Positions 40,687-54,800 are shown, numbered from the stretch's first letter. The stretch is 64,000 nucleotides of DNA from Struthio camelus (GCF_040807025.1 NC_090968.1:62001-126000), one strand, 5' to 3'. Program-made: numbers and translations. Notes: generated from the sequence alone by a model not told the origin.

Positions 40687-43129
40687 TCAGGAAGGCAGCA
40701 GCCCCTCACTCCACAGGCTCAGGGTCTCTCCCAGCACGTACACCAGGTGAGCATAGCTCTGCTCGGGTAGCAGCCACAGCAGCAGCCGGTAGAGGAACTC
40801 CTGGTCATACTGGGAAGCGTAGAGCACCACGGCGCCCAGCACGAAGCCGACGACCAGCTCCAGGCAGATGAAGAGCGTGCAGAGTCTCCTGGGGCACAGC
40901 GCAGGCATGGGAGAGGGCGCAGGGCAGGTGCATCCCAACCCTCTCCTGCCCTGCACCCACCGCTGGGCCACGCGGGCCCCTTCAGCCAGCCCCACCGTCT
41001 GCGCCCCCACCCCCCAACACGCACTGCTCGTCGCTCCCTGGTGGAGGGTTGCAGAAGAGCCGCCAGGAGCCCAGAAAGAAGAAAGCTTGGCGCAAGGAAT
41101 GCGCTGCCGGGGCGTGATTCCCAGCTGCAAAGCCCACAGCCAGTGAGCAGGACCCGCCAGGCCGCAGCCCGCTCGCTGCACAGCAGCCCACACGTGAGCC
41201 GCAGGGCATCAGGGACCCCAGGGGCAACTCACTGCAGCCACGTAGCCATGCCGCATCTCTTTGCCAGCTCCTGCCTCTCCTGCAGGCCAACACAGAGCGG
41301 GGACACTTGTGGGACCCACACGGGGCTGCATGGCGCCCCTCTCCCCAGCAAGACCCTGCCAGCTCCTGCAGGCTTTGGCGCTGCCTCTCCCCCTTACCAG
41401 CTTCGCTTCCAGCAGCTCCGGCAGCACAGACCCCTCCACCTCGGGCTCCTGCTCCATCTGCTGCTTGCTGCAGGCAACAGAGCTTGCTTGGGCGAGCGCT
41501 GACCTCCATGGCCGCTGGGGCTGCCCGTCGCAACATACTGCTGCCCCACAGCAGCCATCGGGGTCTCCTGTCCCGCCACATGCTGCACAGAGCCCCTGCA
41601 TCCCCTCCCCGAGGCCGGCACTGGCGTCCTCTGGCCCTCCAGCTGCAGCACAGAGCTGCTGCATGCGCCTGTGGGGAGAGGTGTCCCCGGTGCCCACTCA
41701 CTAGGCATTTTCCAGCTCCAGCTCCTCCACTTCCTCTCGAAGTGGCCTCAGTTCAGCCCGCAGCACCTGGCAGACAGAAGGGGCCCGGTCCACGTGCCTG
41801 CTGCAGCCTCCTCCAAAGCCCCCGGCCAGTGGGCGCCCACCACCCTCTGCCCTCGCCCCTTTGGCACTACCTTTGCCCGCTTCTCCTGCTCACGCAGCTG
41901 CTGCTTCAGCTGGGCCGAGCGCTGCTGCTCCTGCAACTCACAGGGCACACAATGCAATGCCACCAGTGGAGCTGGCAGCTGGGCAGCCCCCTCCGCCTCC
42001 AGCCCCAGGGCTCGGCCCCCTCGCAACTGCCCCGCCCCAGGGCCCCGGGAGGGCTGGCCACAGACAAGGCCAGCCAAAGGGGAGTCACGGCCCCTGGGGC
42101 TAGTGCCCTCCCCAGGCCCACTGCTGGCCAAGGCTGAGGGGTGCACCGATGCCAGCACTGGCACCCCACCAGCACTGGCACCCCACTGCTGCCAGCGCAG
42201 CTCTCCCTCTCCCCTGTACCTCGTCGAGCTCCTGCAGCCTCATGCGCCTCTCCTCCTTGGCTGCCTGCAAGCGCTCCTGCGGCAGAGGAGAGGAAGAGGA
42301 GCACTCAGCAGGGCACGGGCTCTCTCCTGTGAGATCTGCTCCTGGCAGCGGGTCCCAGGCCCTCCGCCCTCCCGGCTGCCCTCGGCCCCCAGCTCCCACT
42401 CTGCCACTGTCCCTCGCACGCGCCTCCCCTCTGTACCCAGCTCTGCAGGCACCAGCGGGCAGCCAGAGGCCCCTGGCTCCGCTCACCTCCAGCTGGGGCA
42501 GCAGCTCCTCCATCACCTGCAGCTCCTGCTGGCTGCTGCAGCACCGCTGCCTGAGGGCACAGTTCTCCCGCGCCAGCTCCTGGGCAGCAGCCTGCAGCTC
42601 CTGCTTCTCCTCCTGCTGCATGGGGAAGGGGGCAGAGCAGGGCTTCAGAGCCAAGCAGAGGGGGCACAGAGCAGGCCTTCAGCGGGGGCACCACCAGCCC
42701 CGCGCACCAAGGCCACTCCACGCCTACCAGGCACCGCAGCAGCTCCTTGCAATGGCCCCTCTCCTCCTTGCTTTCATTCAGCTGCTCCAGCAGCCTGCTG
42801 TGCTCGGCCAGCAGCCCTTCCAGCTCCTCCGCCCCTCTCCTGCGCCTCTGCTGCCTGCAGCAACGGGGTGCCATCACACCACACGCACCGGCACAGGCCC
42901 TCCCACCTGCCTGCCCTTCCTCCGCCAACCTCCGCACACCTCCCCAGCCCCCTGCATTCCCGCGCCCAGCCACGTCGCGATCACCCCACCTGGCCACCTG
43001 CTTGGTCAGGCGGGCGTTTGTGCCCTGCAGCGCCTCATAGTCCTTCTCCAGCGCCTCCAGGAGATTCAGCAGCTCCTGCTTCTGCGCCTGTACCCGCTGC
43101 AGGGCCAGCTTCACATCCGCCACCTCCAT
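40687..43129 (-). CDS. TMCO5-like: TMCO5-like coiled-coil membrane protein, copy 3 (complete)
   Basis: Exons in transcript order are 42990-43129, 42728-42854, 42487-42615, 42220-42276, 41871-41930 (or 41936), 41702-41766, 41398-41467, 41233-41279 and 40687-40888. All splice sites and phases are as in copy 2, giving 298 residues with D30 and E274. In the exons I see only silent or conservative differences from the other copies; for example the exon-3 codon for Ala in 'ELARE' is GCG here and GCA in copy 1. Nothing disrupts the frame. Upstream, at about 43480, the sequence ctcac|ctccactc reads as a good donor on the minus strand and may end a 5' untranslated exon. Confidence 0.72.
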
Positions 43130-45161
43130 GGCTTGGGCTGTGCGCTGGGAGGCAGCACGGTGTGAGGGGGCTACAGCCCGTGTGCTCGGGCACACAGGGA
43201 CGCTCACGTGGTCACTACCCTTCCCGGCATATACACACATAAACACTCGTGCACACTTACAGACCCATATTGCGTGTGCTCCAAACGATGTCCTCGTGCA
43301 CAGCTGGAAGCAGCCACCCTGCTCCCCCACAGTCCACATGTGCCAGGCACACATGTACAGCCCTGGCCCACGGGCAGGCACACTCGGGCTGTGGCGCTGG
43401 CAGTTCCCCGAGTCCCACCGCCCCCACCGCCCGGCCCGACCCGGTCCAGCCCGTGCTGGACGTCCCCCACGCAGCTCACCTCCACTCTGCAAGCACGCCC
43501 CGTGGGAGCCCAGCCGCCTCTGCCAGGCAGGGCACGAGGAGGCACAGGCAGCGGTGCCTCTGGCGAGCGGTACCAAGGTCTGCTGCCAGCCCCAGAGCAC
43601 GAGCCCAGCACCAGCCCCAAAAGCCTTGCTCGACCCCCCGCGCCTCACACCCGAGCTTGGCACGAGTCTGACCACCAGGCAGCTGGGCGAGACTCTGCAG
43701 CCGCCCGAGGCAATGCAGCAGCGCTGCGCTGTCACAAGAGGTTGGGGCCGTCACAAAGGGCCGTCACAAAGGGCCCCCGAGAGCGCTGGCCAGGGGTGGC
43801 CAGTGCCCCCCGGCAGGCACCCGCCTCTTGTGCTCCCCCAGCCTCCTCCCCGGGCACGGAGGCCTAAAGCCCAGGGCTGGAGATGGGAGGAGAAAGCCCT
43901 GGGGAAGCCCTTCATCCCCACAGCCTCTGCTGCAAGATGCCAGCTGGCCTGGCCCAAAAGGGCTCTGCGCTAGAGCCCAACCACTGGGGACCCTGTGGCA
44001 GCAGGGGCAGACAGGCAGACGCCTTTCCCAATGCATGGCAGACTCATTTCCCGCCATGGGGATGGTGGCCTTGCTTGGCCCACAGCTCCCAAGCCGTTCC
44101 TCTGAAACAGAGGCCAGCCTCCAGTCCCCTTTGCACGGAGAGCAAGCCAGCTTTCTGTGCAACAGTTGTGGCCAGTCACTCCCTGTGTCCTCTGAGCCGG
44201 CCTGCCTTGTTGGGGTCTAGCGGTCAGTGGCACAGGGCGCCGGCAGGAGCCAGCAGGGCAGCAGGGACAGGCGTCGCACCTGGAGCCCACACGTTGCCCA
44301 GAGCACAGCCCGGTAGGGGCATGCTTAGACTCATGTCATGGCTCTTCACTAATGGGCGGGTATCAGATCTACTGGCAGAATGATGAACACTAACAGAAGC
44401 GCAGATCTACTAGCAGAATTGCTAACAAGGCCATCTCAAATACAAGGAGATCCCATAGGGGCCCCTGCACTGTGTGCTTCCCAGGGAGATAGCTTGGAGT
44501 GGGCCATAGCTGATGCATCGCATGGCGGGTATGCTGCCTATCTCTCACATCTTGCATGCAGATCAGAGACACTGCAGGTTCAGTTCTCGGACGTGCTCCC
44601 CAACCAACAGCATACCGAGAAAGAGCACGCCAACACCCACTCCCCCTATCAGCTAGCTGAGAGAGAGGAGCTTCCCGCTGATGCCAGCTACCCACAGCTA
44701 TTGTCTCGCGGGAAGCTCAGGGGCTGTGCTCCAGCGGGCAGACCCCTCACGCGCTATAATCACCCTTTTCGCAGTGTTGTCCTGGAGCGATCAGTCCAGC
44801 CTTGCCGATCCGCTGCGCTTTGGGCCTGGGAATCTGCGGGGGACAGATCACTAAGCCTCAGGGAGACAAGCTGTGCCTGTGCTGTTTGGCAGCCACCCTT
44901 AGTTTTCATGCTTAACGCCCGAGCTCTCCTTCCTCCTAGCCGTAAGCTTATTGAAGCCAGCCTGGACACCAGTTTGTCCACAGCACAGGCTCAGGTGACA
45001 GGTATTTTTTTGCAGTAAGCGGTCATTCCTGCGAGAGCCTACTGTGACTGACCAACAACGCCTACAATGGGAGAAGGCTCAGAGGGCAAGGTGCCCCATG
45101 AATCGCAAGGACAGTGTAGGATGCAGCTCACTAACCGCAGCTGTTGCACACAGACCTGACC

Positions 45162-45360
45162 AGCGTTGTGACGCTGAGCGTGTCTGAGACTGGAAATGGC
45201 AACCACATTGGTATTGTGATTGGTATTGTGCTTGAACTGTCTAGCTAGATGTTGTTCACACTTGTACTGTGATACACTTGAATTGTGCTCTCAGGGCATT
45301 GCTGAATCATTGTGCTAAATCAACACCCCCTGTAACATCAGATTCCCTCAAAAGAAACTT
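45162..45360 (+). repeat. Dispersed repeat, member A (unit 3, 7-bp deletion)
   Basis: This is the unit-3 counterpart. It lacks 7 bp near 45257 relative to units 1 and 2 (the gtgtata-containing stretch), making it a useful marker for this unit. Confidence 0.6.
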
Positions 45361-45380
45361 TTGAGGCCTGTGAGGGTGAC

Positions 45381-45570
45381 GGAGCACTGGCAGAGGTTGC
45401 CCGGAGAGCTTGTGGAGTCTCCTTCGCTGGAGATTTTCAAAACCGGCCTGGACGCGGTCCTGGGCAACATGCTCTAGAGGACCCGGCTTGAGCAGGGGGG
45501 TTGGACTAGATGATCTCCAGAGGTCCCTTCCAGGCTTGGCCATTGCGTGCTTCTGTGTGATTCTGTGAAC
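45381..45570 (+). mobile_element. CR1 LINE 3' end (copy A, unit 3)
   Basis: This is the unit-3 counterpart of the truncated CR1. A 1-bp insertion (ccacttgcagg) lies just beyond its tail, near 45582. Confidence 0.93.
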
Positions 45571-48431
45571 CTGACAGCCACTTGCAGGCAAGGCTGACAC
45601 TGATTATCACACGGCCAGCTGATGCTCTGGCAGGGTTTGGGTCTCATAGTTGCTCTATCAGAGCAAGCAGGCGCTTGCACGCGTCTTGGCCCACCGCTGT
45701 CCCTTCAGAAGTTCAAAGGTGTTGGTGTGTGCAGGGCGGATTCCCCTCCTCCCTCCCTCCCTCCCTCCACCTCCACTGATTACAGTGGGAGCTTAGACAA
45801 GGAGCTGGCATGCAGACAGCCATTTTGTGCTCACCAAAACTGGGGACAGGGGAATCCCCCCTCCTGAGAGTGTGTGGAGTGCACGGGATGGAACGGAATC
45901 CCGCTTCATGCCAGGGCCTTCTCAATGTATTGTTTACCTCCTCTAAATCAGTCCCTGAAGCATGAGGAAAGTAACTCCCTTCTTGGCCCTGTCTAGGAGT
46001 CCTGTCTTCTCATGAGATGGGAATAGGGCCTTCTAGCGGGACATTTCCGGCTGTAAGGGTGAGGCGGGGGCAAGGCCTGGACTCCTGGCAGGGACAGATA
46101 CACTGTTTCTATCACTGTGTCAGAGCGGGCTTCTCTGTAATAAATGGGGATTTCCTCAGTGCAGTGCTTGAAGGTTGGGCTCTTCTTCCAAAGGTGGAGT
46201 CAACAATGCGCTCAAGGGCTTTCAGCCTGAAGGGGCCTGTTGCTTTTTGGGGGTTCTCCATGGGCTCGAGGCGATGAGCCCATGGGATGATGTGTTAGGG
46301 AAGGAGGGCTGGATTCAGCTCTCGCTTGTGGGTAGCCAGTGCTCCTGGAGGTGGTGAATGGTCAAGTGGTATCTCCCAAACGACAGGGCTGGAGACTGAT
46401 TCCCATCCTTCTCCAAGGGAGTATGGAGCCACCAGGAGAGCACAGGGCATCTCCAAGGGCACCACGTGCCCTCGGGGTGGGCAGTGAATGGAGCTTCACA
46501 AAATCAGGTGGAGTCATCCAAAGGTAAAGGCCTAAACCAATGAATGTGCAGGCCAGTGAGAGCCCTACAGTCCCACGAGAGGCAGTGGGGACCCCGGAGG
46601 CCCAGGGAAAGGAGCCTGGAGAGCGGTTCACGTCACCTTCAATGAAAAGCCATGGGCTTGATCTAGGGCCACACCTGAACACAGCCTGAGCTGTTTGAAG
46701 TGCCCTGCGATTGCTCAGAGCATCGTCCATGGCCACCTACCCTTTGGTAGGGGGTTGTCTGTCCCGCGGGGTCTGCTTCCCACCCTGACCACCACGGCCA
46801 GGGCGGAGTCACCCTGTGGCCCCAGGGCACCACGGTCCGCTCCCACTGCAGAGCAGCACCCCCAGCTCGGGTCGCTACACAGGGGAAGGCTCCAGGAATG
46901 GCCGGGCAGGCCAGCGCCGATGCACTCACCTGGGGAAAGGCTCTTTGGGCAGCAGGAACGTCCCTGGAGAGCAGCAAAGCAACAACCGTGTGCTTGCAAG
47001 GAGGAATAAGCGAGCGAGAAGTCTGTTTCTCTGTGTGTCAGCTAAGGGCAGGCTGGTGTGTCCTGGGGGCAGCAGGAGCTGCCTGAGGAGCCGCAGGGCA
47101 GGGACTCTGGCGCTGTCCTGGAGGGAGGCGCTGGCACGAGGGAGCTGCAGGCCGTCTGGGGGCAGGGAATCTCCTTGACACAAGAACAAGGGGCACAGAG
47201 TGTCACTGTCCTCTGCTTCCTTGTGCCACTGGGGCCAGGGACAGTTTGGAAGCTGACGAGGCAGCTGACACCCTGCCCCTACCCACCCCTTCCCCCGTGC
47301 TGCTGTGCTTTCAAGGGGGCTTGGGCTGTGGTGTGAGTGCTACTGTGCCGCAGAAACACGGGCCTCGACCCCTCGCTGCAGCCCCCACTGCCCTCCTGCC
47401 CCTGCCCTGCCGCCCTGCCGTCCTCCCCACGCTGCCCTGCCTCCTGACTCCTCTCCCCACACCGCAGGGCCCGGCAGTGCAGCAGGCGCAGGCACAGCCC
47501 CGCAGCTGCTGCCTGGTCCCCGGCCCTCCCCGCCTCCCTCCACACCAGGGCTCCAGCCCCAGCCAGGCAGCAGGTCCGGCCTCTCCCCCCAGCTCCTGGC
47601 CTGGCTCCTCCCGCACTCCCACCCCCTGGCAGGGAGCTGGAGCTGCCCTGGTCCCGGGCAACTGGCCAGCACCAGGGCTGGCATAGGGCCCGGGTGGACA
47701 GGCAGTGCGGGGGGGCAGTGGGGCAGGGCGAGCAGCCTCCCTCAGGGCCCCACGGCTGGGCCAGGAGGGATGAGGCCATGCGGCCAGCTGGGCTCCAGCT
47801 GCTGCTTTGATGTCAGCTCCATGGAGGGACCGTTGGGGTTTGCTCCCTTTGCAGGGGAATGGCTGGAGGCGGAGACCTTGCCGGGGCCTGGCCCAGACCG
47901 GGGCAGTGCGCTACTGATCAAATTGAAGGACGCAGCCCCCTTTTCCTCCACCAAAATGATCCACAGACTATTAGGGCACGTGCGTTTAATCCACAGTACT
48001 CCTTATGGGACCGAAGGCAAAAGAAATGTGCTGTCCGTTCTTCTAGGTGAAAAAACGACGTTGGTTTGTGTCGCCATCTTTGCCCTTCTAGCTTCCAGGA
48101 CTGTTAAAACAGCAGTGAATTTTGTGGTGGGAACAAAATTGAGAAAGGGTTTGTTGAAACGGCTTAAGAGAAAACCTGAAACAATTTCTGATTTTGTTAC
48201 CTATAGGCCACAAAGATTATGTTACTCTTTTGCTATTCCCGAGGGGAAGGCATTTACAGCCACAGCTGAAAAGTGAGCTTAGGTTGTCCCAGTTGGGTCA
48301 GTCATTTTTCTCAACTGCTATTGTTTCTCTGTCTCTACTGCTGGGAGGCAACTCTCTGGACCGACTGAACTCAGTTATGCCTCTAGGATCTTTGGCTTGA
48401 GCCGGCATGAGGTGCTGCCATGCTGTGGTGG

Positions 48432-48579
48432 CAGAAAGAAATGCTAGAGAGGCTGTGGAGTCTCCCTCACTGGAGGTATTCAAAACCCAACAGGGCCCGG
48501 CCCTGAGCAACCTGCTCTAGCTGACCCTGACCATCTCCAGAGGTCCCTTCCACCCTCCGCCATTCCGTGGTTCCGTGAC
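48432..48579 (+). mobile_element. CR1 LINE 3' end (copy B, unit 3)
   Basis: Unit-3 counterpart of the CR1 fragment at 7690-7837, with the same truncation and the same missing block. Confidence 0.88.
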
Positions 48580-49212
48580 CCTGCAGTTGTTGATATTCAA
48601 CTCTCAGAACAAGCCTGAGTTCTACCGGACGGAGGTGACGCCGCACTGCAAGCTCAAAAGCTTCCTGGTCTTGGGAGGTGCACAGACAGTGTATTCAGAG
48701 TGAGCAAGCAGGTAGATCTTCCTTTAAAAAGCAGAACCACTCAGAATTCACTGAGCTCAAGGGGAGGTCCTTGCCACCTCCCTCTGGTCTGCAGGAAACA
48801 CATCTGGCTGCCCTTAGACAGTTCTCGGCCGTCCTGGATATCCCACCTCAGCTATTCATGCCTCAGCTAGGCATTACCTCCCCCCACTCCCCAGGAGCCC
48901 TCTCCTCCAGGCTTCTCCTCCTTCTTCCTAAGTGCTGGCTAATTCCACAGATTCATGCCTTGCTTCTGCCTCCCTTTATGGTACCTACGATGACTTCTCT
49001 GAAGTTCTGGGGCCGCCTTTATACAGTCGCAGTTACCAAGCCACGTGCAGGATTTTCCCCTAACTGCAGCCTGTTCCCTTTACAGCCACATACAGTCGTG
49101 TGCTCTACAGGCCCTCAAGCTGACAGCGCGCCAGAGAGAGCGCACCTGAACCCTTGGAGGAGGTGAGGCACGTTTGGCTCCCCCACCCGCACAGCCCCCA
49201 GCAGAGGAGCCC

Positions 49213-51894
49213 ATGGAGGTAGGTGCCACCCACCCTCGCCCCTCACCCCACGAGCGGCAACACAGGCAGAGGGAAGGGGCTTGCTCTTCTTGCGCTGAGA
49301 GGGGCCATCGCACTGCCGCCAACGCCAAAAGGTTCGTCACCTCTCCACCAATCCTTTGAAAAGGGTGAGGGTCAGAGCTGCCAGGGACAGGGCAGGGCTT
49401 GTGGACTTCTGCTGCAATTTGGCTGGGCGGCAGGGCACATACTCCTGCTGGGCTCACTTGGCTGACAGGCATGCTGTGCATCTGTGGCCAGTGCCGTGTG
49501 TGTAGCAAGAGGCTGCAGGGGTCTCCAGGAGTGCTGAGAGACCTCGTTGCCTCTTCCTCGGAGTGCACTTGCAGCTGTGGTGAGCTGCACTTGGAACTAT
49601 GCTGCAGGCTGGGCTGTGCAAGGAAGCAGAGGTGGTCAGTGGGGTTTTGGGAAGTGCTGAGTCCCAAGCAGCAAGGGCATGCTTTTGAAGAGGGCAAGGA
49701 GAAAGGGCAGGGTGCCCAAGAATGGCAAGGATGCCCACGTTCCCCGGGGGCAGCATGTTGGTTCCTGAGCTTTCTGGCAGCTCCCAGTTCGTAAAGGAAG
49801 AGTTGCTCTGAGAACTGTCTGAATGCATGCTCCCCCAGCCTCCTGTGCTCTGCTGATGCGGCTGGTACTGGTGCAAAGAGGGACCTCTTCCTTTCCGGAG
49901 GAAGGAGGGAGGCAGATGTCGGCAATTCCTAGGCAGTTCCTGAGCCGGGACATTTTTCAATGTCTTTCCTTCCTCTCTTGCTGAGTTAGGAGGAGACTGA
50001 CCCATGACACCTCCCTGTCATGGGAGGGCACCGAGGCCTTCCTGGGTGATAGGCACCAGTGCCTGTGTTCTTTCTTCTCATCCTGAAAGCAGCCTCGTGT
50101 GGGTTTCTGTGCCAATGGCTCTTCTGCACCGCTGCCTGCACCATAGTCCGCCCTCCACACTGCCCTCCGCAGTCTTCCCAGGAAGGGCAATGATCTCGGC
50201 CTCTCTTTCTGCAGCGGAGTGCAGCATCAGCAGCTGAGGCACCTGCAACGGATGGCAGCTCCTTACCCTCAGCTCCCCCCAGCCCTCTGCAGCAGACAAC
50301 ACCAAGACCTGCAGCTCCAGACGCTACGTGTCCCATCTGCCTGGACACCTTGGACAACGTGGCCTACATAAAACCTTGCTTCCATAAGTTTTGCTTTAGT
50401 TGTGTGTTCCGGTGGTCGAAAACAAAGGCCGAATGCCCGCTGTGCAAGCAGGCTTTCCGATCAATTCTGCACACAGTGGTGGCAGAAGATGACTACCAGG
50501 AGCATGTCATCAGGCCCCCCGAAGATGGTTCTGTTGCCAGCCATCAGCAACGGAGAGCTCCTCACCGCCCTGCCATCCGGAGGCGCCGTCACCCTGCAGC
50601 TCACCCGCAGCAGCCTTCCCCTTCTCCTCAGATGCGACCCTCTCCGCAGAACAGCAGCAGGCTGGAGGGGACCCGGAGGCACACCAGGCAGAGGCAGAGA
50701 GAGGGAGGGCTGCTGGAGCCACGCCAGAGGCTGTCCCCACAGAGGCAGGCCAGGGCTGACAGGAGACCTCAGGGGCATGCGGCAGCGACGGAGGAGGAGA
50801 CGCTGAACTTCCGCCGCTCTCTGTACCGCACAGGGATGCGCGTGCAAAGGGCTCCCGATGGCGGCCACCCCCAGGACATCTCGGCAGACTTCTTCTGCCG
50901 CAGCCCGGCCAGCATTCAGAGACTGCTGCCCTGGCTGCAGCGGGAACTGAGAGTCCTCTTTGGAGTCCACCAGACATTGCTAACTGTCACGGAGCTCATT
51001 GTCCTGACAAACCTGAGGAGGTACGACCTGGACAGTCAGGCCTTTGCTGAGGACTTAGAGCTGCTTCTGCTGAGTCGCACCGAGCAGTTCCTCCACGAGC
51101 TCATCAGCTTTGCCCGCTGCTCGTGCAGCATGGAGACCTACGACCAGCAGGCCATGTATGGCTACCGTGCTCCCAGCCGGCACGAAGGAAGCCCCTCAGC
51201 CTCATTGAGCCTGGCAGCTGCTGCAGGGACGGCCCGGACTCCTGTGCCAGCCCAGAGCCCATCCCGAGCTAGTAGCCCTGGGCTCACGGAGCTTCCTGGC
51301 CCCTCGTACGCCATCCCCCACGAGCTTGCCGCAGCCACACAGTCTGCCCAGCAGCCGCGGCGAAGCTCTGATGATGGGGCAGCTCGAGCAGGAGGAGAAG
51401 CCTGGAGAGAGTTGCTGGCTCCTGCCGACCCCCAGGACAGTGACTCCTCGTCAGACAGTTGTGTCCTTGTAGGGTCCTGGAAGCCCTGGGCAGAGGGAAG
51501 CCCTGAATGCATTGTGCTCTCCTCAGACTCAGAGCACTCAGCCGCGGCAGAGGAAAAGGAAGCTGGGCAGAATGAGCAGCCGCTCCATGGGTCCAGCCGG
51601 AGCTGCAGCAAAGCCAGCGGGAGCTGCTTGCCCAGCTCCGCCATGCCGAAGGAAACTGGCTGGAGCTGCCGCGGCTGCTGCCCCACTGCCCCCAGGGAGG
51701 AGACAGAGCCCCGGCAGGGGCAGGTGGAGGATGTGGCTGGTTGCTCTGTGCAGGGCTGCAGCCAGATCCCCTTTGCTCCTGGCAGCGGCAGGCAATGCTC
51801 ACCCGGGAGTCCCCGGCTGCCCAGAAAGAGGAGGGCAGGCAGCCCTGAGGCCTGTACCCAGCCCAGCAAGAGGCAGGCATGGCCTCAGCGTTAG
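49213..51894 (+). CDS. TOPORS-like: TOPORS-like RING-finger E3 ligase, copy 3
   Basis: The inferred exon 1 start ATGGAG is at 49213-49218 with the same gtaggt donor; the large exon is 50215-51894. It is intact, 561 residues, with RING ligands complete. Variable residues are R127, T198, R488 and G533: copy-1 state at three sites and copy-2 state at one. The protein is divergently arranged to the TMCO5-like gene at 40687-43129 of the same unit and convergent with the one at 61052-63494. If functional it would be expected to act in the nucleus as a ubiquitin (and possibly SUMO) ligase; that role is known for TOPORS and only inferred here. Confidence 0.85.
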
Positions 51895-54800
51895 GAAGGA
51901 GAGAGGAAGATGGCCAGGGAGCAGAGACGAGAGCAGCCAGAGAAGCCTGTGGCAATGGCGGCTAGGTAAGAAGACCGAAAGAAGTGGAAAACGGGCTGGA
52001 CTGCTGCCCTCCAAGGGTTGTCTTCAGCGGTACAAGGTCTGGCAGTCAGCTGACTGTGAGTAGTGGCCTCCTTGGGAGAAGGTAGCAATGCTAGGGCAAA
52101 GACTGGTTCAGGTGTTCTTAATGAGGCGATGGAGGGCTCTCGGGGCAAGCTTGGAGTAGGAGTTGGACTAGACGCTGGCAGATGCAGGGCCCACACGGAT
52201 GAGGAAGTCTGTCAGTCCCCCCAGCAGTTATTCTAGGAGATGGCTGTCTGAAAGCACCTTTGGCAGGACACTGCGGGGCCAGGTTTGTATAAAGACCAGT
52301 GCAATCCAGCTGGTTGCCGTGACAAATGCTGAGGAGAGTGAAGGGGTCCCTCGTGACTCACTTGCCTTCTGTCACCCTCTGCTCTCCCTTGGCAGGCAAG
52401 GAAGTGGTGGGTTTTCCGCACAGACCTGAGGTGCACCGAGCCCCTCTCCTTGTGTGTGTGTGGGCCTCCCACCAAAATGCCTGAGCTCCCCTGCAGCTGT
52501 TCCCCAAATGGCCCTGTCTGGGCTGGAGAACGGGGAGGCATAAAACTCCCCAGCATACACTTCTGGGGAGGAACCCTCTCAGCTTCCCCTCTGCTGGAAA
52601 AGTGGCTTGCCTCCGTGTTTCTGCTCCTTTCGCTCTCACCCCACCTGCTCTAGGGGCTTTTAATCTCCTTGCGTGCCTTACTTCTTCCCCTTTGCGTTGC
52701 TGGCGTGCAGTGCTAACCACGGTGTTGGAGCGGGTGCCACCTTCCAGGTAAGAAGCTGGCCCTGGGGTTTTTCACCAGTGCTGCTGCTGGCTAAGGAGCT
52801 CGTCACCTGAACGCACTTAAGGCACCTGGGATGTGAGCTGCTGGAGAGCTGCCAGAGCTCAGGATGCAAGAAGACTGGCTTGAATTGTCTAGCTCTCCTC
52901 AGCTTGGAGGCAGAGCTAGCCCTGCCAGGACATGGCTTCCAGGCTGACAACCCTGCTTTGAAGCTTCTTTGAAGCAGGAGCAAAATCATTTCTGGGAGGT
53001 GTGTCACATTCCGCATGTCCGATGGCTGCTGAGGACCGGGCTGCAGCAGTGGTGAGCGTAGCTGTGGCTGTGGGGGTTGGCAGGGCTGAGCAATGCAGCC
53101 TCTGGCCTCTCTCCCCAGGCCCCCTGCAATGAGGTGAGGAACTGCTCACTGAGGTGAGCCCATCTCCATGCTTGTGCCTCAGGGGGCATGTTATTCCCAG
53201 CTCACAGAGGCCTTCAGCTTTCCCACATGTTAACTTAGGAGTTAACATCTCTGCCTGAAAGCAAACCCTGGGACTGCAACCTTGGCTAGGTTTTGGTAGG
53301 AACAACGGGAACTCCCAGCTCGATACAAAGGGAGGCACTCCCAGCGCAGCACCCTAAGCCCAGGCTGACGGAGGCAGGCTCTCTTGTGCTCCTGCTTTCT
53401 GAGCCAGGGACTCTGGGGTCCTTGGCTGCACAAAGGCACAGCTCCAGCTGAAGTGGTGCCGGTTAGACTCGCCAACCCAGCAGCCACTGTGTGCTCCGGC
53501 TTCCCTAAAACACAGGCGGCATCTCCCCTTCCTCCTCTCGCAGCTCTTCCAGAGAACACTTGTGCGCAACTAGCTTTCAGGACTGGTCTCTGATGTCCTA
53601 TGGCTCCCTGTCAGCGTGAGTCAGAGAGGATTTGGGGCAAACTCCCGTCCTCAGGCTTTTCCCTTAGCCAGCACCAGGCAACACCATGCCGAGATGAGAT
53701 TTCCCTCACTTGTCTATCGAGATATATTTCTCTGGAGTCACGAGAGTGATAACAGGAGTGCAGTGAGAAATTAAATAATAACACAAGCTTGTTCTTCCAG
53801 GAAAAAAGTATTGCCTACTCACCCGCAGGATTCCGCAGAGGCGCCAAAACCTCGTCCAGCTGAGATGCTGGGGAAGCTTCACCTACAGGCACACCTGCAA
53901 TCAGAGAGGAGATTTGCTTCCCTTCTATACCATGACATACGTCTTTTGAGCCAGCATCGGGATTACAGAGGGGGAAAAGAAACGCTTAAAAAGAGACAAA
54001 GCTTGTCCTTGCCAGCAAAAAAAGTCTGACTCCTTACCAGTGGCGTCCTGCAGAGGCTCCCTTACCTCTCCCAGCTGAGCAGCTGGGTACGCAGTGTCCA
54101 CGGGCACATCGGTAAGCAGACACGGAGCAGCAGAACTGCGCTGGGCCGACAGTGAACACCCAGGGACTGGCTGAGGCCCAGAGGGGAGACATGACCGTCC
54201 CCACACTTGCCTGCCTGCAGTGCGCTGGAGCTGGGAGAGAACCCAGGAGTTTGGACTCCCAGTCAGCCCTTCCCCTGCTCTACGCCAATGACCCCTGCCC
54301 TTCCGCTTCCCACACGTTCCGAGTCCCAGAGCACCTCGCCAGAGCAGGAGAGACTTCCAGTCTCTACCATTTCTCACTGCTGAGGACTTGCCTTTGCAAT
54401 CTTGAGATCACGCCTAATTCAAGAAACTTTATTTTGAAGTGCCAAAATTCCTTCTGGAAACAACCACACAAAGCTCTGGAGCCCTCAGGACACATCAGCA
54501 CATTAGCCCCACTGAGCTTCCTTTCTTTTGCTTGAACTAAAAGAACTAACTGCAGCGGCAGGTTATTCTTTCTTAGGCAAAGCTGCAGCACAAGCACCTC
54601 ACCCGTGTTTCTCCCAGTGCCTTATAGGCAGCAGAGGGATGCTGAAGCAGGAGAATAAGGAGCTGGAGAATAAGTTCCATGTTTGCAGAGTGCTCTCCAG
54701 TGGCTCTCCCTCTCCCTGCCACGGGGCTCCTCAGCCCTTCTCTTCACCAGGGAAGCTCAGCTCAGGGGCTGTGTGGTGTCTCGTAAATGCTCGCCCATCT

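Larger units (their letters stand above)
20372..40748. repeat. Tandem unit 2 of the ~20.37-kb array
   Basis: This is the same orientation and content as unit 1, 20377 bp as cut here. Unit-specific marks include an expanded (AAAC)n run at 38830-38853, a shorter poly-T near 37877, a 2-bp loss in 'cagccagacac' near 38990, and amino-acid replacements in both genes: K274 in the TMCO5-like product, and H127, H488 and R533 in the TOPORS-like product. Confidence 0.97.
43130..49212. other. Unit 3: inter-gene region between TMCO5-like and TOPORS-like genes
   Basis: The content is as in 2382-8470, with the 212-codon frame at 44380-45018 and the A+T-richer block at 47912-48279. Unit-specific differences are the 7-bp loss near 45257 and the 1-bp gain near 45582. 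No additional gene is recognised. Confidence 0.5.
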